Positions 1-13,142 of a stretch of DNA of 14,378 nt are shown piece by piece. Position 1 is the stretch's first letter; the number at the start of each line of letters is the position of its first letter. Below the pieces are notes generated by a model. The model was not told the origin of the DNA, did not search any database, and saw only the letters and a list, made by a program, of their open reading frames with translations. This DNA comes from Salpingoeca rosetta. Taxonomy: Eukaryota > Opisthokonta > Choanoflagellata > Craspedida > Salpingoecidae. The position numbers were made by a program, and so were the translations under genes. The stretch covers positions 796,423 through 810,800 of the forward strand of contig NW_004754920.1 of assembly GCF_000188695.1 (NCBI RefSeq), given 5' to 3'.

Positions 1-603
1 GCAGCTGCTCCAGGGCCGCACCGACGTCGTCTGTGCCGGATGAGAAACGTCCAGCGAAACGCGTGCAGTCGTCGATGAAGGTCAGCGCGTAGCGTGCACC
101 TCGCAGCGACGTCTCCTCCAGCGGACCGGCGATGTCTGCGTAGAGCAGCTGGCATGGCCCAGCGCTGCGTGGAGCAGACTGCTTCGGGATGGAGGCGCGC
201 GTGCTCTTGCCAAGCGCACATGGTCCACAGGTGACGATGTGCTTGGAAGAGGCCTGGGCAATCTGCTGCCGGATGGCGTCGACGGCCGCGCTGCTGCGAT
301 GGCCTAGCACGTCGTGTGCAGAGGCGCCCTCGTCAGCATCCTCGGCTTCCCCATCGCTGCTGTGCACGAGCTCCCCCGCAAGCGCCGTGGCTTGTTGGGA
401 GGTCGTGGTGCTGGCGTAGAGGAAGAGATGGCCGGTGTCCTTGGACGGCAGCAGAGGCACGCTCCATGTGGCAAACTGGATGCGGCTGTCGTCCGCAGCA
501 ATGACGACGGAAGCACCACGACGCGCGCGAGTCACCAGGTTCAGCGCCAGAAGGTTGTACTTGATGTCGGGGACATGCAGCACGTTCTTCAGCGTGATGG
601 TAC
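1..603 (-). CDS. copia Pol, end of protease and N-terminal integrase (partial)
   Basis: This open frame runs off the left edge. From its start it reads the usual copia protease tail (LKNVLHVPDIKYNLLAL), then a GAG-pre-integrase zinc-binding region with H-x(4)-H (HDVLGH) and C-x2-C (CGPCALGKS). The integrase core follows, with the motif YADIAGPLEETSLRGARYA, whose aspartate is the first catalytic residue, and then FIDDCTRF, whose aspartates are typical of copia integrases. The second catalytic Asp and the Glu lie near or beyond the edge. The frame joins the protease frame at 872 precisely if the segment 604-871 is removed. No stop or frameshift is visible in the 603 bases, so this part looks younger than the gag region. 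Confidence 0.85.
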
Positions 604-871
604 CTGGAGCGCCGTCTGTGCCAGTGTTACAAAGGGGCTTCGCATGGTAAAGGGGAACAGAAGGACGTTTACTAGTGCCAGCCACGGGCATCAGCCCGGG
701 CCACACGAAGGCACAACGACAGAGAGGGGAAGCGATCGACAACAAGGAACGCAAAGGGCAAAACCACAAGGCCCAACGGAATGGCATGTGCAGATGAAAA
801 TCGTCCTACAATAAGGTCAAAGGACTACTTAAAGCACACGGTAGTCAGGCGGTACAGTTGCATCACAACAC
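604..871 (-). other. intron-like interruption between copia protease and integrase
   Basis: On the minus strand this 268-base segment starts with GT (GTGTTGTGATG) and ends with CAG after a pyrimidine-rich stretch. Removing it joins codon phase 1 on both sides and makes the protease tail contiguous with its usual continuation (AVLRVTG then TITLKNVLHVPD). The length is not a multiple of three and it contains in-frame stops. It could be an intron, or an insertion that happens to have such borders. No repeat or coding similarity was recognised in it. Confidence 0.5.
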
Positions 872-1714
872 CAGTCACGCGGAGCACGGCGTCGCCCTTG
901 CCGATGACCGTGACGGTCTGGCTGTTGGCAACGGTGACGTGCTGCGTGACGGCGACGTAGTTGGTGAGGAGGGAGGCGTCGCTGGTGATGTGCGCCGTGG
1001 CACCGCTGTCAGCGAGCCACAGCTGTGGTGGCACTGGTCCGATGGCGTGGCCCTCCTCGCCCTCGGGCTGCAGCATGAGGGCATCGTGGTGGATGGCGAA
1101 GGTCTCCACGCGCTGAGGGCCGTGGCTGACGACGGCCGCCTTCTTGAATGGAGCTGCTCGTCCGTGCTGCGGGCGAGAGGATCCTGGCCGCTTGCCGTTG
1201 CCGTTGCCGTGGTTGCGAAGCGTAGCCAGGATCTGCCGCACGTCGATGACGTGGTAGCGCTTGGCCGCCTGCAGCTTGCGGCACTGCTGCGCGCAGTGGC
1301 CGCGGAAGTTGCAGAACGCGCAAGTCACGCGCTCTGCAGGTGGACAGCATGGTCCACCGCTCGTGTCGGAGGGCGACGTGCCAGCGTGCATCGGCGATGC
1401 AGCGAAGGAGCCGGGGCTTGGCCCACCGATGGCGAGCACAGGCGTGCGCTTCTTGGGACGATGCAGGCGGCGCTCCTCCTGGATGAGGTCCGCCGTCATC
1501 TTGGACAGCGATGGCGGCGGGTCCTCGCGCTCCATGAACCGCATCGCCACATCAAACTCTGCGGGGAGTTCGTTGCGGACGAGGGTGCGCAGGTCGTCCT
1601 CCGGGATGGACACGCCGGCAGCAAGGAGCTGCGAGTTGATGTCCGTGATGCGGGACATGAACGTGTCGACGGTGTCCGTGGGCAACCAGGTGGTCGAGGA
1701 GAGCTGCTGCCTGA

Positions 1715-2179
1715 GACGACTGACGTGGTCCTTGCCGCTGCGGATGTAGCGCTCGCGGAGGCGGCGCAGCGCAAGCACACCGGAGCGGCCACGGTTGTCG
1801 GTGATGGCCAGCCGCAACGGGTGTCCTGTCAGGACGCCAAGGAGGAACGCGAAGATGGCTGCGTCAACCTGTGGATCACGGGGATCCAGCAGGCCAGAGG
1901 CTCGGGACGCCACCTGCGCTCCTCCGCTCGGAGTGGCGGAAGAAGGGACGACTGACGTGGTCCTTGCCGCTGCGGATGTAGCGCTCGCGGAGGCGGCGCA
2001 GCGCAAGCACACCGGAGCGGCCACGGTTGTCGGTGATGGCCAGCCGCAGCGGGTGTCCCGCTCAGGACGCCAAGGAGGAACGCGAAGATGGCTGCGTCAA
2101 CCTGTGGATCACGGGGATCCAGCAGGCCAGAGGCTCGGGACGCCACCTGCGCTCCTCCGCTCGGAGTGGCGGAAGAAGG
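1715..2179. repeat. 232/233-bp direct tandem duplication within gag
   Basis: Unit one spans 1715-1946 and unit two 1947-2179. They are nearly identical. Visible differences cluster around 1815-1835 and 2047-2068, where unit two has a base substitution in CGCAGCGGG versus CGCAACGGG and reads TGTCCCGCTCAGG against TGTCCTGTCAGG, one base longer. The duplication and the extra base put the two halves of gag in different frames. Confidence 0.9.
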
Positions 2180-2524
2180 GAGAGAGGAAGAGGAGGAAGA
2201 TGGGTGAGCGCCGTGGTCGTCGCCATCGCCCTCGTCGTCGTCATCGTCGTCGTGGTCCCCCGCGTCGTGGCGGACGCCAGTGCGGCGAGGGCCGCGTTGA
2301 GCGCGGGAGCGAGTGCGGGGACCCGAAGCACCGTGGGTGCTTGGGCTCGGCGATGAGGCAGCTGCTGGAGCCTGCCCGTCTCCTTGGTGGTCAGCACCAC
2401 CCTCGGCGATGATGCCAGCGTCGATGCCAGCGGCGATGAGCTTGGCCTCGACGGTGATGAAGAAGAGGTTGGCATCCTGCTCAGCGCCAGCGAAGACCTT
2501 GATGCCGTCTGCGCTAATTGAGCT

Positions 2525-2537
2525 GGGTCTCATAATC
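2525..2537 (-). other. primer-binding site complementary to tRNA-Met anticodon arm
   Basis: Immediately inside the LTR end the plus strand reads GGGTCTCATAATC, continuing into TG. The 13-mer GTCTCATAATCTG is, from memory of eukaryotic elongator tRNA-Met sequences, the anticodon stem-loop including the CAU anticodon. On the element's sense strand this is the complement, as expected for a primer. Priming from an internal half-tRNA-Met is known for Drosophila copia and yeast Ty5. Confidence 0.6.
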
Positions 2538-2860
2538 TGTTGTAAGTTCATGGTGGTGCTGCTGCTGTTGGAGACTTGTGTGTGTGTGTGTGCTGTGTGT
2601 GCTGTGTGTTGTGTGGGAGATTGTCTTGGCAAGAGGAAGTTGTGTGTGTTTACTTGAGTTGTGAAGCAAACAAGGATGTAGGATGAATGAACATGAACTG
2701 AGAGACACTCTCACACATAGACAGAAAACTGGAGGAGAGAGAGAAGTGCCACGTGGCAAAACAACCAGAAACGCCCGTTTCTGGGCGCACGTGCACAGAA
2801 ACGTTTACAGCAGAATTTGCTGACTCAGCGAGCATTGACACTGGAACAGTGATGTCAACA
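2538..2860 (-). repeat. copia 5' LTR (LTR A)
   Basis: On the minus strand the repeat begins TGTTGACATC and ends TTACAACA, giving short TGTTG/CAACA inverted termini, and is followed directly by the primer-binding site. Its 3' part (2538-2693) is almost identical, inverted, to 5011-5193. Its 5' part shares only TGTTGACA and GCTGAGTCA with the other copies, so the U3 regions have diverged. The last 14 bases contain an ATG in frame with gag. Confidence 0.7.
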
Positions 2861-3047
2861 GCTGGGGCTGTACGACGTGCTGCATACCTGCAAACATGTC
2901 ACCAACAAGCGTGTCTGGTACACTCTGAAGCGTGAACTGCGAAGCACTTGATGAGGTACTCTGCGTCTCCGGTACAGGAACGAAGGAAGCTTGTACGGTA
3001 GACCCTACCATCGCAGGATCACTTGAGGTCGTACGCTCAGCGTTCAT
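2861..3047 (-). pseudogene. gag-like N-terminal fragment cut by LTR A
   Basis: An ATG at 3047 opens a minus-strand frame of about 62 codons rich in Ser, Thr, Pro and Gln (starts MNAERTTSSDPAMVG). It is protein-like but not matched to a known domain, and it runs straight into the start of LTR A at 2860. The composition suits the N-terminus of a retroelement Gag, possibly of the neighbouring chromovirus, but orientation is opposite to the chromodomain frame at 3160. The assignment is a guess. The stretch 3048-3159 shows nothing I recognise. Confidence 0.3.
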
Positions 3048-3159
3048 GGTTGTTGCGAACAAGCACCTTGGCGCGAAAACTGAAGCATGTCTGGCAAGAA
3101 TTGTCGTCCTCAGCACAAGCACGTTCAACTCGAATTTTATTGATTGGCACTGACTTTAG

Positions 3160-3600
3160 TGGAGTCGCATTGATTCACTATCCGGCAAGCGCAAAGCAAA
3201 TTTTGCCCCGGATTTGCTCTCACCGGAAAGCGCATACAGGATTGACTTTTCTCCTCTCAAGGTCAGGATTCATGACGTCATCAATGTGAAGTTCCTCAAA
3301 CGAACCAAGACGACACACGCGATTACTCGACCAGGCCGTATCAGTGTCAAACGCAGCAACGACTTTGCAGTCGAACGAATCTTGCACCATCAAAAGAGAA
3401 GAGCAAGAATGTTCTATTTGGTAAAATGGCTGGGCTACCCAGAACACGAAGCCACCTACGAGCCTGCTCACGCCTTTATTGGCAAGCGAGCCAAAGAGAT
3501 TCTCGCAGACTATCAACTTCACATCGCGAGACTGGAAGCACAAGGGCAAGGCAATCCTCAACGACAGCCACGTCGTTCTCGAAGAGGAGGGAGAGTGTAG
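3160..3600 (+). pseudogene. Ty3/gypsy chromovirus integrase C-terminus with chromodomain
   Basis: The frame opens after a stop at 3157-3159 and ends at TAG 3598-3600. Residues 1-50 correspond to the tail of a gypsy integrase (SAYRIDF followed by RIHDVINVKFLK, matching the family pattern of 'Y.LDLP..RIHNVFHVS.LK'). Residues 70-120 are a chromodomain: FAVERILHH, then FYLVKWLGYP, then EATYEPAHAF and a helix with AKEILADY. Aromatic-cage positions (Y/W of YLVKW and the Y of TYEP) are retained. In this family the chromodomain binds histone H3 methyl-lysine and steers integration into heterochromatin. Only about 147 codons remain; the rest of Pol and Gag is absent upstream, so the element is 5'-truncated. 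It abuts a polypurine tract and LTR. Confidence 0.85.
3581..3595 (+). other. polypurine tract of chromovirus
   Basis: GAAGAGGAGGGAGAG is all purine, overlaps the last codons of the chromodomain frame, and directly precedes the TG of the LTR. This is the plus-strand priming position in LTR elements. Confidence 0.75.
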
Positions 3601-3930
3601 TGATGTCATTCACTACGTCACATCCTAAGCGCGAACAACTCTTCCTTGTTCATTTCGTTCGGGACGCCCTATGTTCATTATGTCCCCCTTGTTCAGATCA
3701 AGTCACTTGTTCACTGTTGGTCCTTGTTCACCGCACGCTCGCTGTTCCTACTCGTCACTTGTTGTATGCTGTTGATTCATTGTTTTTACTTCCTCGTCTA
3801 CCTCAATACAACGGCTTCTTTCGCCATTGATAACGCGCACATACACACCCACACTTCTATACACACAACCTCCACATCATAACACACATACACATTCACT
3901 CTCATGCTCACACTCTCACCCACTTGTACA
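3596..3930 (+). repeat. chromovirus 3' LTR (right end uncertain)
   Basis: It begins TGTAGTGATG just after the polypurine tract. The body is T-rich with repeated TTGTTCA words, followed by a CA-rich tail. A plausible end is TGTACA at 3925-3930, giving TGTA/TACA termini, but no second copy is in the window to fix it. CACTACGTCACATCC near 3610-3630 may be a CRE/ATF-like core (TACGTCA) in U3; this is only a sequence match. Confidence 0.55.
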
Positions 3931-3952
3931 CACACACACACGCACAAGACAC

Positions 3953-4738
3953 CGAGGTACATTTACGTTTGGAACATCGCCAACTTCAAGTGTGCAAGTA
4001 TGGTGTACCGCAGAGGCAGACATGAAAGATGGCCGTGTTGGCACTCGGTCGCCGAAGAAACGCTCGATTCCCTGTGGGTCAAGTTGGCGAGCCTCCTTGT
4101 TGCGTGCATGCTGGCGCATGCGGGTGCACACCCTGCCCATGCCGTGGGCTGACAGCTCAACGACCTTGCTTGAAAACGTAGCTGGCTCGGTGGGCGTTTT
4201 GACTTCCTTGTCCCACTTGCCTGTCTTGCGAAAGTCGATCTTGGCTTGAACGTAGCGTTTCCTCGTTGTTTGTGCGAGCTCCTGTTACTCACCAAGTATG
4301 TCGTGCTCCTTCGCGCACTTCAGGTTCATATCCCGAATAGCTTCGGTCACCGCCCAGCGCATATCCCCCACGTATGTATCTGCAAGGCATGCGTCAAACG
4401 GGCAAGGGTGAGTGGAACAAGCTTTGAATGGACTGTCAAAAAGAGATGCGCGCGTGTGCATGTGAGGTGGCAGTTGGTGCGTGTCTCTCTCTCACACTCT
4501 CGCACATCACATCCACACGCACACTGTTGCACATACACACATATTACACATACACACATATTTTCACACAAGCACATTCACACTTATGCTCACACTCACG
4601 CACCTTGAGATTTGGATTACGTTCGCGCGTGGTATGCCGAGACCGATGGAGGAAAACGTACGAAGGTGCGCGGGATGACTGGTGTCGGCCTCGGATTTGT
4701 TGTCAGCCTCGGGTTCGCCCGCTACAAGGTGCGCTTGC
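3953..4738 (-). pseudogene. unrecognised spliced gene or pseudogene, interrupted by LTRs
   Basis: Three minus-strand segments read as protein with GC-rich third codon positions. Segment 1 is 4604-4738, with donor CTCAAG/gtgcgtgag. After a 171-base intron with sense GT repeats, segment 2 (4293-4432) starts after ctctttttgacag in matching phase and contains YVGDMRWAVTEAIRDM. Segment 3 (3953-4244) contains KTGKWDKEVKTP and GIERFFGDRVPTRP and ends at another GT followed by GT repeats. Between segments 2 and 3 the same frame is open except for a TAA at about 4286; this is avoided only by a 48-base intron (4245-4292) with donor CTTG/gtgagtaac. The solo LTR lies where the start codon would be. I do not recognise a family. 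The gene could be dead, or part of an old element. Confidence 0.4.
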
Positions 4739-5193
4739 TGTTGACAGGCAAGTCCTGTCTGCTGAGTCATCATTGGCCTCCCTTCTTCACGACAGCACAA
4801 ATTCACATTCACCTCTCTTGTGTTCTGGAATGTTCACGTGATTTCCCTCCAACCTGTTGCACGTGCAGTGTTTAGCTTGTGTGGTTGCTCGATGTTACAT
4901 GCTCTTGCATAACACACCACATAACCACACAACTCTCAACAAACACTGCCACGTCACCACTTTGCGTTGTCGACAATTCTTGTCTTCTGCTCTGTTTCTT
5001 TCTGTTGGAGTGTTCATTCATCCTACATCCTTGTTTGCTTCACAACTCAAGTAAACACACACAACTTCCTCTTGCCAAGACAATCTCCCACACAACACAC
5101 AGCACACACAGCACACACAACACACAGCACACACAGCACACACAGCACACACACACAAGTCTCCAACAACAGCACCATCATGAACTTGCAACA
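4739..5193 (+). repeat. solo copia-family LTR (LTR B)
   Basis: It starts TGTTGACAGGCAAGTCC and ends GAACTTGCAACA, the same termini as LTR A. No primer-binding site or gag follows, so it is a solo LTR. Flanks are CTTGC (4734-4738) and TTTGC (5194-5198), an imperfect five-base target-site duplication. Its last 180 bases match LTR A in inverted orientation, including an impure CACACAGCACACA tract at 5085-5157. Confidence 0.7.
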
Positions 5194-5221
5194 TTTGCAT
5201 CTACACAAGCAGGTGCTGGAC

Positions 5222-5285
5222 ACTCATGGTGGTCAAGAAGAGAGGTCAATGCTGTGACTCAGCGGACAGGACTTGCCTGTCAACA
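5222..5285 (-). repeat. inverted fragment of the same LTR (LTR C)
   Basis: On the minus strand, from 5285, this reads TGTTGACAGGCAAGTCCTG and stays similar to the first 60 bases of LTR B (shared CGCTGAGTCA/TGCTGAGTCA and CCTCYCTTCTT words). Similarity stops at about 5222. It is therefore a head-to-head partner of LTR B's left end, giving inverted termini at 4739 and 5285. Confidence 0.65.
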
Positions 5286-5657
5286 TCAACAGCAACTTCG
5301 GGGGTGACAGGAATGCAGCAGGACCTGGGTTAAACGTGCTTGTATCGCTCCGGACACGGTCGTTTGAAGGGCTAATACTTCGCATCTATGCCGCACGTGA
5401 CAGATACACTGCTTGTACAGGCCATTTCCAGGATATGCGCAGTATCAAGCACAGCCACGCGGCCACACCGTCGACGTATGTAGTGTCGCTTGTCTGCCTC
5501 CCTGTGTCTCTCTTCGTCTCACCTGCTCCCTACGCTTTCTTTCCCCTCTCTTGCCCTTCGAGGCATCGTACTGTTTGGATGGTGTTTGTTCTCCTAACGA
5601 TCTGTTACCTCTCTTGTGTTCTGTCATGTTCGTTTGTTCAGGAAACTGAAGCTTTGA
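5286..5657 (+). CDS. 3' end of a small two-exon gene, weakly Reeler-like
   Basis: Exon one is open up to 5475 and contains LNVLVSLRTRSFEGLILRIY and GHFQDMRSIKHSHAATPS. A donor TCGAC/gtatgt follows, then a T-rich 166-base intron ending tttgttcag. Exon two (5642-5657) adds a few codons and stops at TGA 5655-5657; the phases match (2 then 1). The pattern 'FEGLILR... GHFQDM... HS' recalls the second half of a Reeler domain (F-G-LLQAR ... G-F ... THS), which is an extracellular beta-sandwich. This is a weak eye-match, and the domain would end early. The start is not visible: LTR C sits directly upstream and may have cut the gene. It is convergent with ATG16 (72 bases between stops). Confidence 0.35.
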
Positions 5658-5729
5658 CGATCTTTGATGTAAAATGTTCTATTTTTATGCCACCGTACTA
5701 CATAAAAGTCCAACAAGAGGAGGTGTGCA

Positions 5730-11741
<6,012 letters not shown>

Positions 11742-11945
11742 GATTTTTTGTGCTGTTGGAAACTGTCCCAAGACAGGCCCCCAAGACAGCGGCGGTTGCA
11801 CACCACACACCACCAACCAACAACGACTTGTTCTTCGCTCACATCACATCACTCACATCACTCGCTGCTGGGCCTCTCACCCCCCCCACACGCCCTGCTC
11901 CGTTCACTCACTCACAGGACCCACTTGTCACACCATTGCGCGACC
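11742..11945. promoter_or_regulatory. 204-base shared spacer between divergent ATG16 and GT8 genes
   Basis: The two start codons face away from each other across 204 bases. The plus strand is C-rich with repeated CACATCA and CACTCA words (about 11838-11865) and a C-run at 11880-11887. No TATA box is obvious. It should hold both 5' UTRs and a bidirectional promoter; that function is inferred from position only. Confidence 0.5.
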
Positions 11946-13142
11946 ATGCGTGTAAGATGGCTGCCGGTAGCAGCAGGTTGGGCGGTTGCAGCAGTTGTGT
12001 TTGGGCTGCTGGCGTTGGCACACGAGAACGTCGCTGGAAACTTAGACGTTGGCCTGGAATCTGCTGACCTGGGCGATACAATCGAGCTGAGCGACGACGA
12101 CCTGCCGTACGTACACCCCCAGTTCAAGAGCCAAAGCGACCGGCGCGTGGCAGTTCCGCTGCCGGCGTCGGTCACCTTCGACCGCCCGCCGGACCCCACA
12201 GAGGAGCAGCTGCGCACCATGCGCATTGGCGTGGCGTCGCTCGCCGCGCCGCTCACCAGGGAGCACGCCAGCAAGGTGGCCAAGTACGTGTATTCCATGT
12301 GCCTCATGTTCCAGAGCTTTCGCCAGCACACGCGGTTCCAGAACGTGGAGTACGTCCTCATCACACGCAACACCTCCTGGGCGTTCACGGACGAGACGCA
12401 TCGCATCGTGCGTGCATGCAACATGAGGGTTGTCGAGCGCCCGCTGGCCATCAAGACCAAGTACGTCACCGACCCGTACTTCAAGACCGTGCTGCACGAC
12501 AAGGCGCTCGCTGGCATCGGCCTGCTGGACTACGACTTTCTTTGGCCGTGGTCCTTTGACCAGTACGACAAGGTGCTGGTGGTCGACTCGGACACATTCT
12601 TCACCAAGAGCATCGACCACCTCTTCACCCCGGACGTGGACATGGTGTTCACCAACGGGCCAAAGAGCCACGTCAACGGCGGCATGCAGGTCATCCGCCC
12701 AAACAAGCGCACCTTCCTGGACATGCGCAACCGCATCATCGCCCCCAACGCCTACCACCGCGAGACCGGGTGGTACAACCACGGCTTCATCCCGCCAGAC
12801 CAGTACGGGTCTGCCACCCTGCAGGGGTTCCTCACCTACTACTTCACCGCGGTCAACACCAACGTGCTGCAGGTGCCGCGCTGCCTGTACAACTACCAGT
12901 TTGACCACCTCTCCGTTGCCGAGACGTCGGACTGCGACGCCGTGTACATGTTCCACTTCACCGCGTGCCCAAAGCCCGTGACCAAGACGGTGGCCCAGTT
13001 CCGCGTGATCATGCGCCGCAAGAACAAGCCCCCGATATGCGAGTGCGCGTTCATGCGCTACAAAGAGTTTCAGCGAAAGGTGATGGAGGAGCTGCCGGAG
13101 CTCGGGGAAATCTTGCGGCAGCACGGCGAGGTGGCTGTGTGA
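11946..13142 (+). CDS. type II membrane glycosyltransferase, family GT8 (glycogenin-like fold)
   Basis: This is a single-exon gene of 398 residues. A cytoplasmic tail of about five residues and a hydrophobic segment at 6-25 form a signal anchor, so it should be a Golgi or ER lumenal enzyme. The catalytic domain starts near residue 90 (RIGVASLAAPL). The metal- and nucleotide-sugar-binding DxD is DSD at 214-216 in KVLVVDSDTFF. An NGG at 244-246 (HVNGGMQVIRP) and a late H337-x5-K343-P (FHFTACPKP) match the GT8 pattern; glycogenins have Gly where Ala340 or Cys341 stands. Known of the family: retaining transfer from a nucleotide sugar; donor and acceptor cannot be told here. The frame is open upstream to an ATG at 11679, but that would overlap ATG16 exon 1, and 11946 directly precedes the anchor. 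Confidence 0.85.
   Translation: MRVRWLPVAAGWAVAAVVFGLLALAHENVAGNLDVGLESADLGDTIELSDDDLPYVHPQFKSQSDRRVAVPLPASVTFDRPPDPTEEQLRTMRIGVASLAAPLTREHASKVAKYVYSMCLMFQSFRQHTRFQNVEYVLITRNTSWAFTDETHRIVRACNMRVVERPLAIKTKYVTDPYFKTVLHDKALAGIGLLDYDFLWPWSFDQYDKVLVVDSDTFFTKSIDHLFTPDVDMVFTNGPKSHVNGGMQVIRPNKRTFLDMRNRIIAPNAYHRETGWYNHGFIPPDQYGSATLQGFLTYYFTAVNTNVLQVPRCLYNYQFDHLSVAETSDCDAVYMFHFTACPKPVTKTVAQFRVIMRRKNKPPICECAFMRYKEFQRKVMEELPELGEILRQHGEVAV

Larger units (their letters stand above)
872..2551 (-). pseudogene. copia Gag and aspartic protease reading frame, frameshifted
   Basis: The frame opens at an ATG inside the LTR (2551), with a second in-frame ATG inside the primer-binding site (2533). The N-terminal part is gag-like, followed by an acidic and serine-rich stretch. 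The middle is interrupted by the tandem duplication at 1715-2179, and the second unit has one extra base, so the N-terminal frame stops near 1829. The downstream frame (825-2024) continues as gag: a CCHC knuckle CAFCNFRGHCAQQC (C-X2-C-X4-H-X4-C) near 1310-1350, a basic linker, then the protease core WLADSGATAHIT with the catalytic DSGA near 1000-1020. The frame reads on into the intron-like segment and stops at 825. Without splicing, the product would be Gag plus truncated protease. Known of the family: Gag forms the particle and the protease cleaves Gag-Pol. Confidence 0.8.
1..2860 (-). mobile_element. Ty1/copia-type LTR retrotransposon, 5' part, damaged
   Basis: Reading on the minus strand, the order is 5' LTR, primer-binding site, gag with a CCHC zinc knuckle, aspartic protease, then integrase. 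Protease directly followed by integrase is the Pseudoviridae (copia) order. The reverse transcriptase, RNase H and 3' LTR should lie to the left of base 1. The copy is probably inactive: gag carries a tandem duplication with a frameshift, and protease and integrase are separated by 268 bases containing stops. The LTR inserted into another minus-strand gag-like fragment at 2861. Copia family assignment is firm; its state of activity is inferred. Confidence 0.85.

Noticed and set aside
858..1955. Plus-strand open frame of 365 codons opposite copia gag
   Set aside because: It is the antisense shadow of a GC-rich gag frame; the minus strand has the CCHC knuckle and protease motifs.
3840..4160. 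Plus-strand frame with 'VWNIANFKC' as a WD40 fragment
   Set aside because: A single short resemblance; the minus strand in the same interval has longer coherent coding sequence with matching splice phases.
5085..5160. CRISPR-like spaced repeat (CACACAGCACACA)
   Set aside because: Units are irregular low-complexity sequence inside an LTR, with no unique spacers; the genome is eukaryotic.
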